From the NCBI GenBank assembly GCA_009839775.1, contig VXOZ01000143.1, positions 3,599-15,141 on the forward strand: a DNA stretch of 11,543 nucleotides, read 5' to 3'. The stretch is from Chloroflexota bacterium (lineage in GTDB: Bacteria > Chloroflexota > UBA11872 > VXOZ01). This document shows, one piece after another, positions 1 to 6,340 of this stretch (position 1 is its first letter; the number at the start of each line of letters is the position of its first letter). A program made the translations under genes and the position numbers. A model generated the notes under the pieces. It was not told where the DNA came from, made no database searches, and saw nothing but the letters and a program-made list of their open reading frames with translations.

Positions 1-1
1 A

Positions 2-79
2 TCCGGCGCCGTGCGTCTTGCGCTGAGCGAAATCCTCATTCCCGAATTGGCCCATATACTTCGTGAAATGAACCGGTGA
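2..79 (+). CDS. C-terminal end of an unidentified protein (5' truncated by window)
   Basis: Reading from base 2, 25 sense codons run open to a TGA at 77-79 and end in an amphipathic, helix-like tail (LILIPELAHIL-like pattern, final residues REMNR). The stop lies 9 bases before the next start, and the SD of the next gene sits in that gap, so the two genes probably share a transcript. The visible part is too short to assign a family. The other two frames are also mostly open over this short span, so the frame choice rests on the neat junction with the next gene. Confidence 0.5.
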   Translation, partial: SGAVRLALSEILIPELAHILREMNR

Positions 80-88
80 GGTAAGCCA

Positions 89-913
89 ATGCGAGTTCTC
101 TTTCTCGGTACGGCGGCCGCCGAAGGCTATCCGGCGGTTTTTTGCGAATGCGCGCACTGTTCGGCGGCCCGCGCGCGGGGCGGGCGGAATATCCGCCGCC
201 GCTCGGCAGCGATGGTGAACGACGACTTGCTGATTGACATCGGCCCCGATCTGGTGGCGAGCATGCACGATGCCGGGGCGAACTTCGGTCGCGTTGCCAC
301 GTTGCTCATCACCCACGCCCACGGCGATCACTTCCACCTGCCCAATCTCTACATGCGTCGGAGCAACTTTTGCGCTACGTCGCCGGCCCATATGGAAGTC
401 TATGGCACACCGCCCACTATCGGAGCGACACAAGCGGAGGCCCAAGCGCGCGACCTCTCCGAAGAGGAGTTTCGCCTGCGCCTGAATACCATTCAGCCCG
501 GCGACACCTGGCAGACGGGGCGGTACCGGGTCACAGCCTTTCCGGCGGCGCATGCGGAAGAACTGGAGGCGGTCTTCTTTGCAATAGAAGAAGGTGGGCG
601 GACACTACTCTACGCCTCAGACACCGGCCCCTTTCCCGACGAGACCTGGCGGCAACTCCAGGACTTCCGCTTCGACTGCGCGATCATTGAATCCACAATG
701 GGCATCGGCCCGCCTGGCACGCACCATCTGTCCATGGAGCAGTGCGCCGAGCACCACCAAAGGCTAAAGGACGAGGGTCTACTCAAGCCCGGCGCGCGGC
801 AACTCGCCACGCACTTCTCCCACAACCGCACGCCGCCGTATCTGGAGTGTGTGGACTTCTTTGCGCCGCACGGGATCGAGCCTGCGTACGACGGCTTGGT
901 GGTCCAGGTTTAG
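89..913 (+). CDS. PhnP-like metallo-beta-lactamase-fold phosphodiesterase/hydrolase
   Basis: A 274-residue cytosolic metallo-beta-lactamase-fold hydrolase. The core metal motif THAHGDH gives H76, H78, D80 and H81; further likely ligands are H155 (AAHAEE), D178 (ASDTG) and H242/H245 (ATHFSH). The N-terminus has the cysteine cluster C19-x-C21-x2-C24 in the place where PhnP-type enzymes bind a structural zinc, which separates it from generic glyoxalase-II or RNase Z relatives. Known PhnP hydrolyses 5-phosphoribosyl 1,2-cyclic phosphate in the C-P lyase pathway, but no phn gene is visible here, so the substrate is open; a general cyclic-phosphodiesterase role is inference. The start ATG has a GAGGT-type SD about 8 bases upstream. 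The gene follows the upstream CDS by 9 bases, suggesting an operon. Length fits the family. Confidence 0.85.
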   Translation: MRVLFLGTAAAEGYPAVFCECAHCSAARARGGRNIRRRSAAMVNDDLLIDIGPDLVASMHDAGANFGRVATLLITHAHGDHFHLPNLYMRRSNFCATSPAHMEVYGTPPTIGATQAEAQARDLSEEEFRLRLNTIQPGDTWQTGRYRVTAFPAAHAEELEAVFFAIEEGGRTLLYASDTGPFPDETWRQLQDFRFDCAIIESTMGIGPPGTHHLSMEQCAEHHQRLKDEGLLKPGARQLATHFSHNRTPPYLECVDFFAPHGIEPAYDGLVVQV

Positions 914-1040
914 GCTTTGCGATAGATGACTGGGCTTGTCGGTGCAAAAGAGACGTAGTGGACGTGGAAAGGTAGAAGCAATAATCCGTAGCGCTGGGGC
1001 TTGTCTCCCGCCCAATTAATGGACTGCGGAGAACGGACAA

Positions 1041-1067
1041 GATGGATTCCCGCAAAAGCGGGAGTCA
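1041..1067 (+). repeat. Short palindromic repeat, GGATTCCCGC family (short form)
   Basis: Begins GATGGATTCCCGC and folds back through an AAAA loop onto GCGGGAGTC. It is a diverged copy of the element at 10956-10985, which has a TTTC loop and ends GGGAATGACGG. Elements of this type are widespread intergenic repeats in several bacterial phyla; no transposase is encoded nearby. Confidence 0.75.
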
Positions 1068-1113
1068 CCATGGCCTTGCCAAGGCCGCACAAGGGAATGA
1101 AAATGAACGCACA

Positions 1114-1158
1114 CCTCTCCGTTCGTGCTGAGCCTGTCGAAGCATGAAGGGTGAGAGG
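1114..1158 (+). repeat. TTCGTGCTGAGCCTGTCGAAG-family repeat with inverted ends
   Basis: The core CGTTCGTGCTGAGCCTGTCG is followed by AAGCATGAAGGG. The ends CCTCTC (1114-1119) and GAGAGG (1153-1158) are complementary, so the unit can fold into a hairpin. The same core occurs at 1194-1226 in opposite orientation and again near 4901-5005 and 7741-7837. Confidence 0.75.
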
Positions 1159-1193
1159 AGTGCTGAAAATCTGTGTTACCCATTTCCTCCGGC

Positions 1194-1226
1194 GTTCACC
1201 CTTCGACGATGCTCAGGGCGAACGGT
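1194..1226 (-). repeat. Inverted partner copy of the CTGAGC..GTCGAAGG repeat
   Basis: Read on the minus strand it runs ACCGTTCGCCCTGAGCATCG then TCGAAGGGTGAAC. It is a diverged copy of the 1114-1158 unit in opposite orientation, so the pair forms a larger inverted repeat with about 35 bases between. Confidence 0.7.
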
Positions 1227-1503
1227 AGATTGGCTATTTTCATGGTAGTGTCGGAATTGAACGCTTGATAGTGTATGAGAATTGGTCGACTGACAGTGAT
1301 TGAAATCTGTTGTTAGAACTACATTAAGTGTGCGCCCGCCCGAAAGCGGTCATCCGAGCTCTTGCTATGGATGACGCAAAAAAGCAAATGGCGAACCAGC
1401 TAAACCGCTCGTTTAAACCGAGAGTGTGTTGGAGGGAAAGTGACTTGGAGCCAGTATTCGAAACCATTTGACTGCCATGTAGCGCGGGAGGTCAGAGCAA
1501 GGT

Positions 1504-1698
1504 ATGTTGGGCACGTTTGGTTGGACAGAATTGTTGATTATGCTACTTTTCTATCCGTTGCCTGCCTATATAGCTGTCTGGCGAAAACATCCTCAAACTC
1601 TCTTGATTTTGTTGGTTACGCTTTTGCTGGGCTGGACACTCGTAGCATGGATAGTTTCACTCATTTGGTCACTCCGAACGCCGCAAAGCAAGGCCTAG
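1504..1698 (+). CDS. Superinfection-immunity-like small membrane protein
   Basis: A 64-residue inner-membrane protein with two predicted transmembrane helices, about residues 8-26 and 32-55, and a short basic loop (WRKHPQ) between them. The second helix contains LLLGWTLVAWIVSLIW, which matches the conserved core (L-L-G-W-T-x-x-x-W-x-x-x-L-x-W) of the superinfection immunity protein family (Pfam Imm_superinfec, named after phage T4 Imm). T4 Imm blocks DNA entry of related phages; most bacterial family members are uncharacterised, so a defence role here is inference. A GGGAGG SD-like sequence lies about 12 bases before the ATG, slightly far. By count the gene is 90 G+C of 195 bases (46%), clearly below its neighbours, which suggests transfer or phage origin. 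An overlapping 101-codon frame at 1440-1745 is a shadow. The gene stands alone. Confidence 0.72.
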   Translation: MLGTFGWTELLIMLLFYPLPAYIAVWRKHPQTLLILLVTLLLGWTLVAWIVSLIWSLRTPQSKA

Positions 1699-1879
1699 TA
1701 GCTTCAAACGAATTGAGAATCTATTGTTGGGCGCGACGAATGTAGGCAACGAGGTTTGACGAGACTTCAGGTGGCCAGACGCAATGACTAGTCTGCAATT
1801 TGCTGCTCAATAATGAGACACGACGTATGCGAATTTTCCCACGAATCCTCATCGCCAAGAGTCTGGTTGGGTAAGGGCT

Positions 1880-3250
1880 ATGGGCCTTACGCGCCGTAAA
1901 CTTCTCCTTTCAATTGGCTCGCTGCCCGCGCTCCCGCTGCTGGCGGCGTGTGGGAGCAGTTTGCCCGACTCCATACGACCTGACGCGAATTCCAACGTGC
2001 CGACGGTGCACGTTGTGGCGCCCAATATCACCCTGATCTCCGCCACGAATCTCATCCGCGCTATTCAGGCGTGGAATGGCGGCGATATCGACCCGGCGGG
2101 GCCGAATGAACGCTTCCGCATCTCCTTGCAGATCATCAAAGCGCGGGACGACGGCGGTGTAACCGCCAGCGGCAGCCCGCCGACGTGGTCGTATTTTCGC
2201 CGGGGCATCGACGCTGAGGCCGCGGCCGGTCGGCCGGCGGACATCGCCATGCTTACCGGCGGCATCCATGCGCTTCCAGGCATCGCTAGCCCGTTCTTTG
2301 GGCCGCTCAACGAATTCGTGCAGCGCGACCGCAGCTTTCTCAATGAGTTCATCACGCCGGCGGTGGAAGCCACCACGTTCGGGGGCCGTGTCCAAGCCGT
2401 GCCGGTAGTGCTTGGCGCCGGGGTGATGGCGTGGCATCCGGACCGGTTTGACGATACCGACCTGGCGCCGCCGCCCGCTTCGTGGACCTGGAACGATCTG
2501 GCGTCGCTGGGTCAAGAATTCATGACCGCCGCGCGTGCCCGCAACAAGGATGATTGGTGGGCCATCGGCGAAGGCCTCTACACGGCGCTGTGGGCGCACC
2601 TCATGGCGCAATCCGGTGGGGGCGTGCTCAATCTAGAGGAGGGCCGGCTGAGCCTCACTTCCGATCAGACACGCGCGGCGCTCCAGTGGTGGCGCGATCT
2701 GGCCTACACGCACCGCATCATGCCGACGGGGGCCGACATGTCGTTCTTTGACATGACGCGCTTAGCGCCACGCAAGCGCGCCGCGCTCCACCACCATATG
2801 GTTTACTCCGGCGAAAACATCGGCGGCGGCTGGAAGATACAGAATTCGCCGTCCTTTGCCGGAAATGCCAACAGCTCGCTCTACGTCATGGATGTGATGG
2901 GCATCCACGGCAAATCGGTGCAAACCGAGTTGGCCTACGAGGCAATCAAGGCGCTCGCGCCCCATGTGGCGCTCCGCTCGATGGTGCCGGCCTGGATACC
3001 CGCCCTGAAGCACGTGGAAAACCCCTCTGGCGAACGGCCGGAACTAGCCATGGTGGAGGAGCGCGTGCCGGTGGTCATGCAGGCGCTGCGCAACGGACGC
3101 GGCACAACGACGCTGCCCTGGACCGAAATCGGCACGCTCCTGCTGAAAACCATGATTGAACCGCTCTACAACGGTGATCTCGACGTGGCCGACGCCACAG
3201 AACGCGCGACCCGCGCCGTGGCGAACGCCCTGCCGGGGGTGCTGGTCTAG
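1880..3250 (+). CDS. Extracellular solute-binding lipoprotein (ABC transporter family 1), orphan
   Basis: A 456-residue periplasmic-side solute-binding protein. The N-terminus has a twin-arginine-type motif (TRRKLLL, residues 4-10), a short hydrophobic stretch and a lipobox LAAC with the lipidated cysteine at C24, so it is probably exported by Tat or Sec and lipid-anchored. The mature part shows the family-1 pattern: PADIAML near residue 117, a central AVPVVLGAGVMAWHPDRF segment at the position of the usual '(A/L)P...YN.d.F' hinge motif, then TWNDLASLGQEFM and a C-terminal helical part with EAIKALAPH. Such proteins usually capture sugars or related small solutes for an ABC importer, but no permease or ATPase is in the window and the ligand is unknown. 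No in-frame start lies upstream within 50 bases; the SD is weak (AAGGG directly before ATG). A convergent gene follows at 3320. Confidence 0.85.
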   Translation: MGLTRRKLLLSIGSLPALPLLAACGSSLPDSIRPDANSNVPTVHVVAPNITLISATNLIRAIQAWNGGDIDPAGPNERFRISLQIIKARDDGGVTASGSPPTWSYFRRGIDAEAAAGRPADIAMLTGGIHALPGIASPFFGPLNEFVQRDRSFLNEFITPAVEATTFGGRVQAVPVVLGAGVMAWHPDRFDDTDLAPPPASWTWNDLASLGQEFMTAARARNKDDWWAIGEGLYTALWAHLMAQSGGGVLNLEEGRLSLTSDQTRAALQWWRDLAYTHRIMPTGADMSFFDMTRLAPRKRAALHHHMVYSGENIGGGWKIQNSPSFAGNANSSLYVMDVMGIHGKSVQTELAYEAIKALAPHVALRSMVPAWIPALKHVENPSGERPELAMVEERVPVVMQALRNGRGTTTLPWTEIGTLLLKTMIEPLYNGDLDVADATERATRAVANALPGVLV

Positions 3251-3319
3251 GGCACAAGCTCGGGCAAGGCGCGTTGGCGGCTGACAAGCCGTGGACGTTT
3301 GACGCGAAGCGGCTTTGAA

Positions 3320-3700
3320 TCAGTCTACCAGCGGCTCCAGTTTCCCCAGCAGGACCTCTACGCGCTCGATACCGTCTTGCACGGAATTGTCCGTCTGCCA
3401 ATTCTCGTAGAAGTTCATGTGCAAGGAGTTAGCCGCTTTAAAGAGGGCTAGTATTTCCGGGTCTCCCGTCTCGTAGTATATCTTGTCTATTGCTTCGAAA
3501 AGGTAGCGATGCCCGTCGTGCTGCCATCCTCTGTGCTGAGCCACGGCTTTCACCGCGTGCGCAGCCGCACCCCAGGCCTTCTCCGAGGCCTGTAACCTGT
3601 CACCTTGTGCAAACTCTTGCTGTGCTTGGCGCAGGAATTGGCGGCTGATGCGCAGGTGTTCTTCTACCTTGGGGTCCCTGCCATTGACTCGCGTAGCCAC
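3320..3700 (-). CDS. PaREP1/HEPN-like helical protein
   Basis: A 126-residue all-helical soluble protein. The segment HLRISRQFLRQAQQEF followed by the AxxKAWGAAAHAVKAVA helix, and the C-terminal LHMNFYENW..(S)VQDGIERVEVLLGKL helix, match the PaREP1 family, first described in archaea and related to HEPN domains. Some HEPN proteins act as toxins or as RNases paired with a nucleotidyltransferase (MNT), but no RxxxxH-type catalytic motif is evident and no MNT partner is adjacent, so function is unknown. The start is GTG at 3700-3698 with GGAG about 8 bases upstream. It lies downstream of the DUF1992 gene on the same strand with a 108-base AT-rich gap, so it probably has its own promoter. Confidence 0.72.
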   Translation of the reverse strand: MATRVNGRDPKVEEHLRISRQFLRQAQQEFAQGDRLQASEKAWGAAAHAVKAVAQHRGWQHDGHRYLFEAIDKIYYETGDPEILALFKAANSLHMNFYENWQTDNSVQDGIERVEVLLGKLEPLVD

Positions 3701-3733
3701 GATGTGCTCCGTGTTCTGGCTGCTGCTGTCCTA

Positions 3734-3777
3734 GCGCATAATGCGCTTAATCTACACTGTATCACGATTAGTTAATC
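3734..3777 (-). promoter_or_regulatory. Possible operator/promoter region of the PaREP1-like gene
   Basis: The 108-base gap before the PaREP1-like gene is AT-rich and holds two small palindromes: GCGCAT-A-ATGCGC at 3734-3746, and GATTA-GT-TAATC at 3766-3777. They lie about 35-77 bases before the GTG start. Either could be an operator. No clean -35/-10 pair is seen; TTAACT with TAGATT 15 bases later on the minus strand is the nearest candidate. This is inference from symmetry only. Confidence 0.3.
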
Positions 3778-3808
3778 ATCATAGAACTACTTCCGCGCTG
3801 GGCTCGCT

Positions 3809-4255
3809 CTATTTGCAGATTCGCTCGACTTCTCGCTCTGCATTAGCGAGTAAGCGCTGAAAGCGCACGTGGGGCACCGTGAGGTTGTAGGCGCGAATGC
3901 GTCGGTTGAGCGTGGCGATCTGTTCGCGAAAGGCCGCCACTGCTTGCTGCCAGCGCAATTCTGCCGTCGGGCTCGGCTGTTCTCTGCTGCCGCTAGCCGC
4001 ATATGACGACCACGACCGGGACAACCCTGCGGTAGACTCAGTGAGCAGTTCTTCAATCCGCCGGCGCTCCTCAATCCAGGGCAAGCTCATACCGCTATTG
4101 CGCAGGATGTGCCGCGCCATCCACAGCGCGGGATCCGCCAGCGGGTCTTCCTCTAAGTAGAGGGGCTTGCCCTTGCCGGGCAGGTTCGCGAATTTGCCCT
4201 CAGCGAAGGCCTCCTGCAGCCGCTCCTCGACCAGCTTGCCCCACTTGTCCGTCAT
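3809..4255 (-). CDS. DUF1992 (DnaJ homologue C28 conserved domain) protein
   Basis: A 148-residue cytosolic protein. Residues 1-70 carry the DUF1992/DJC28 signature: VEERLQEAFAEGKFANLPGKGKPL (residues 9-32), then a D-P-x-x-x-P-A-L-W-M-A-R-HILRNSG helix and LPWIEERRRIEELL. The same domain is found in E. coli YhdN and in animal DNAJC28; its biochemical role is not established. The C-terminal half is predicted helical and basic (long arginine-rich helices about residues 100-148). The ATG at 4255 overlaps the TGA of the upstream SRPBCC gene in an ATGA, giving a 4-base overlap and likely translational coupling. Length is typical for the family. Confidence 0.82.
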   Translation of the reverse strand: MTDKWGKLVEERLQEAFAEGKFANLPGKGKPLYLEEDPLADPALWMARHILRNSGMSLPWIEERRRIEELLTESTAGLSRSWSSYAASGSREQPSPTAELRWQQAVAAFREQIATLNRRIRAYNLTVPHVRFQRLLANAEREVERICK

Positions 4256-4830
4256 GCGTTCCAGCCCTCTGGTCGGGTGCCATCGGCGACCGCCGCCAGC
4301 CGCTCAAGGTAGCGTGCCCAACCTTCGTCGTGAATGTCGCGTTCGAGAGGCGGCGCCTTAGCAAAACCGGTCTGCCGCAGGCGCAGCAGCGTTGCAGCGC
4401 CTGCGCTTTCCAGGGTAATGAGCACGTGGAGCGGCGGAAACGTCCACTGCCGGTTGTGCCACGTGAAGCCGAAGCGGGCATTGGCTTGGAAGGCCGTGAT
4501 CTCACCCGAAAACACGCTGACCGAACCGTTTTCATTGAAGAAGACAAACTCCACCGCGCCGCCTACGCGCGGCTCGATGCCGGATACCTGCGCAAACCAG
4601 AGGCCGATGTGATCGGGATCGGTTAGTAACTGGAAAACGCGCTCCGGCGGGACCGCAATCCGCAGCGACACTTCCAGCATGTCAGCGTGCGTGTCTGCGG
4701 AATCGCCTTGCACGACACTCTTTGAGGCGTCTTCAGTTGAATCTGTCAAAGCGTTCAACGGCGCGTCCTTGGGAATGGCGCCGGCAGGAAGTCCGGCACG
4801 GGATTTCTCTGTGCGAAGCTTGGCGTCCAT
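4252..4830 (-). CDS. SRPBCC / AHSA1-like domain protein
   Basis: A 192-residue protein from the ATG at 4830. After an unstructured, low-complexity N-terminal stretch of about 50 residues comes an SRPBCC (START/Bet v1-like) fold of the Aha1 C-terminal type: a first strand LEVSLRIAVPPERVFQLLTD, then W-F, PRVGGAVEFVFF, GEITAFQANARFGFTW, and a final long helix HDEGWARYLERLAAVADG. Such proteins bind hydrophobic ligands or partner proteins; bacterial members are mostly uncharacterised. The open frame continues upstream to 4950, but residues there include ALSLPKG, the translation of a dispersed repeat (4901-5005), so I take ATG 4830. An ATG at 4680 just before the domain has no SD and is a less likely alternative. 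The SD before 4830 is poor. It is coupled to the DUF1992 gene by a 4-base overlap. Confidence 0.78.
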   Translation of the reverse strand: MDAKLRTEKSRAGLPAGAIPKDAPLNALTDSTEDASKSVVQGDSADTHADMLEVSLRIAVPPERVFQLLTDPDHIGLWFAQVSGIEPRVGGAVEFVFFNENGSVSVFSGEITAFQANARFGFTWHNRQWTFPPLHVLITLESAGAATLLRLRQTGFAKAPPLERDIHDEGWARYLERLAAVADGTRPEGWNA

Positions 4831-4900
4831 CCTGAGTATACTGCGGACTTGCGGATTTGTAGAAGCAATCTCATATTTCGGATCGACGTGCCAACTCGTG

Positions 4901-5005
4901 CTTCGACCCTTCGGCAAGCTCAGGGCAGGCAAGGGCTTTGCGAAGCCCACTCAGCACGAACGGAAATGCGAACAATCCGTTCGTGCTGAGCTTGTCGAAG
5001 GGCAG
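4901..5005. repeat. Clustered CTGAGC..TCGAAGG-family repeat with a 15-bp perfect hairpin
   Basis: Three related segments are packed together: a minus-oriented copy (CCTTCGGCAAGCTCAGGGC, around 4907-4926), then CTCAGCACGAACGGA at 4950-4964 and its exact complement TCCGTTCGTGCTGAG at 4976-4990, separated by an 11-base loop, then CTTGTCGAAGGGCAGG. The 15-bp stem has no T-tract, so it is more likely a repeat palindrome than a terminator. Translation of its left part gives the ALSLPKG peptide that falsely extends the SRPBCC reading frame. Confidence 0.8.
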
Positions 5006-5120
5006 GTCGCACAGAGCAATGCGTTTACGAGATGAGTTCTAGGGTGCTGTAACAGATTCTATTGTCACGGTGTAATGCTGCGCCTAGCCTCGTTCGCCAG
5101 CTTACCAAGTCTTTCGTCCC

Positions 5121-5178
5121 GTTATCCCTGGACACCCACGCTCGGAGAGGTGACAATGGGGGCGCGAGTGGGGATAAC
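5121..5178. repeat. Imperfect inverted repeat GTTATCCC...GGGATAAC
   Basis: The outer arms GTTATCCC (5121-5128) and GGGATAAC (5171-5178) are exact complements. Inside, CCCACGCTCG and CGCGAGTGGG pair imperfectly. It lies about 105 bases upstream of the amidohydrolase start, so it may be a regulator-binding site or an RNA stem-loop in the leader. No known riboswitch was recognised. Confidence 0.5.
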
Positions 5179-5283
5179 AACAGAGAGACCGGTTGTTGAA
5201 GAAGTCCCCCTGTCCAAAATTCAACTGAGGTCCTGATCCCAATAGACGAGGGAAAGCGGTGCCACAGAGCCGAGGAGATCATT

Positions 5284-6057
5284 GTGGTCATTGACTGTCA
5301 TGCGCACTTGTCCGGCGAACATACCGGCATCACGCGCATCTGGGGCAGGAGCGACGCCGCGCTCATTGAAGCCGCCGACCGCGTGGGCATCGACATGAGT
5401 TGCGCTTCCATCCTCACTACCGCGCTGCCCGCGCCAATGGAAGACTTCCAGGAGTGCAACCGCCAGATGGCCGCCGCGACCCAACAGTTCCCCGGTAAGG
5501 TGCGCGGCTACTGCTACGTGAACCCCGGCTACACGCGGGAGGCCCTGCACGAGATCCGCACTTACGTGGAGGAGCACGACTTTATGGGCGTCAAGCTCTA
5601 CAACGAGTACGTATGCACCGATCCCTTTCTCTTCCCAATCGTTGAGTTGGCAATTGACCTCGGCGTGCCGATTCTCCAACATGCCAGCCACCAGCACCGT
5701 CCCATCCCCAGCCAGCCCAACATCTCCGATAGCGGCGACATTGCCGCCCTCGCTGCCCGCTACCCCGAGGCGATCTTCATTTGCGCCCACATCGGCGGTG
5801 GCGGCGACTGGGAGTGGACCGTCAAGGCCGCGCGCAACACCCCTAACCTCTACCTTGATACCAGCGGCAGCGTGTTCGATAGCGGCATGGTCGCAATGGC
5901 CGTGCGCGTGGTCGGCGCAGAGCGTGTCCTCTTTGGCTGCGATACGTCGTTCACCGCCGGCATCGGCAAGCTGCGCGCCGCGGACCTGACCGACGAGCAA
6001 CGCGCGCTCATCATGGGCGGCAACATGGCACGCATCCTGGCCATGCGTAAGTCGTAG
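5284..6057 (+). CDS. Amidohydrolase-2 family metal-dependent hydrolase
   Basis: A 257-residue cytosolic TIM-barrel enzyme. The N-terminal DCHAH (H6, H8) is the first-strand metal motif of the amidohydrolase superfamily; H133 (QHASH), H169 (CAHIGGGG) and D220 (FGCDTSF) are the expected ligand and catalytic positions, and GVKLYN near residue 102 matches strand 4 of the amidohydrolase_2 group (decarboxylases and lactonases such as the ACMSD or PDC-hydrolase type). The C-terminal VLFGCDTSF...IMGGNMARIL is typical of this group. The exact substrate (a lactone, a carboxylic acid or an amide) cannot be read from the sequence. The start is GTG at 5284 with GAGGAG 7 bases upstream. It is followed, after 283 bases, by a solute-binding protein gene in the same direction. 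Confidence 0.85.
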   Translation: MVIDCHAHLSGEHTGITRIWGRSDAALIEAADRVGIDMSCASILTTALPAPMEDFQECNRQMAAATQQFPGKVRGYCYVNPGYTREALHEIRTYVEEHDFMGVKLYNEYVCTDPFLFPIVELAIDLGVPILQHASHQHRPIPSQPNISDSGDIAALAARYPEAIFICAHIGGGGDWEWTVKAARNTPNLYLDTSGSVFDSGMVAMAVRVVGAERVLFGCDTSFTAGIGKLRAADLTDEQRALIMGGNMARILAMRKS

Positions 6058-6257
6058 CCGACTATTGTCCAGAGAACACCGCCCGCAGTTTGGTCAAACG
6101 GCGGCGCGCTGCCAAGGTGTGCCCAACCCCCGTCATCCCTCCAAGGATCGTTGCTCTGAATGAGCATCCGTGCAAACTCCGGCTCTTCAATTTTGCGTAG
6201 CACGTAGACCCCGCAGTGCTCGGTTTTGATTTGACAGTAGTACCGCTGAGGAATACA

Positions 6258-6286
6258 CTCCTGGCATAGACGGGAGTCGCCAGGAG
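6258..6286. repeat. 8-bp perfect stem-loop upstream of second solute-binding protein
   Basis: CTCCTGGC (6258-6265) and GCCAGGAG (6279-6286) are exact complements around a 13-base loop. There is no T-tract, so it is not a standard terminator. It sits 55 bases upstream of the start and could be part of the leader of that gene. The 283-base gap otherwise has no supported gene; a minus-strand open frame that crosses it also runs antisense into the amidohydrolase gene. Confidence 0.4.
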
Positions 6287-6340
6287 GCGCTTCCCAGGCC
6301 GTTTTGCGTGGAGTGAGCAGTGGTGCAAAGGAGAGCAGAG

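Larger units (their letters stand above)
914..1503. other. 590-base gap: repeats, then AT-richer DNA
   Basis: No convincing gene is seen here. The left part (1041-1227) carries three repeat units described separately. From about 1228 on, base composition becomes visibly AT-richer than in the flanking genes and remains so through the small membrane-protein gene and up to about 1850. A 34-codon open frame at 1367-1471 has no clear SD and no recognised similarity. No convincing promoter with both -35 and -10 boxes could be assigned. Confidence 0.6.
4831..5283. other. 453-base gap with repeats and an inverted repeat
   Basis: This is a divergent intergenic region between the SRPBCC gene (minus) and the amidohydrolase gene (plus), so promoters for both should lie here. 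It contains the repeat block at 4901-5005 and the inverted repeat at 5121-5178, listed separately. No gene or RNA was recognised; the remaining sequence shows no other structure I can support. Confidence 0.55.

Noticed and set aside
1367..1471. 34-codon open frame upstream of the small membrane protein
   Set aside because: No clear SD, no similarity, and such short frames are expected by chance in AT-richer DNA.
1440..1745. 101-codon plus-strand frame overlapping the small membrane protein
   Set aside because: The 64-residue frame carries the conserved superinfection-immunity motif; the longer frame is its shadow.
1910..2611. Minus-strand open frame of 233 codons opposite the first solute-binding protein
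   Set aside because: It is arginine-rich, typical of a GC-rich antisense frame, and lies opposite a convincing lipoprotein gene.
4950..4990. Transcription terminator at the 15-bp hairpin
   Set aside because: The stem is perfect, but there is no T-tract on either strand and its arms belong to a dispersed repeat family.
5221..6000. Long minus-strand open frame (259 codons) opposite the amidohydrolase gene
   Set aside because: It is antisense to a clearly conserved enzyme and its translation is a low-complexity A/V/G/H-rich product with no family pattern.
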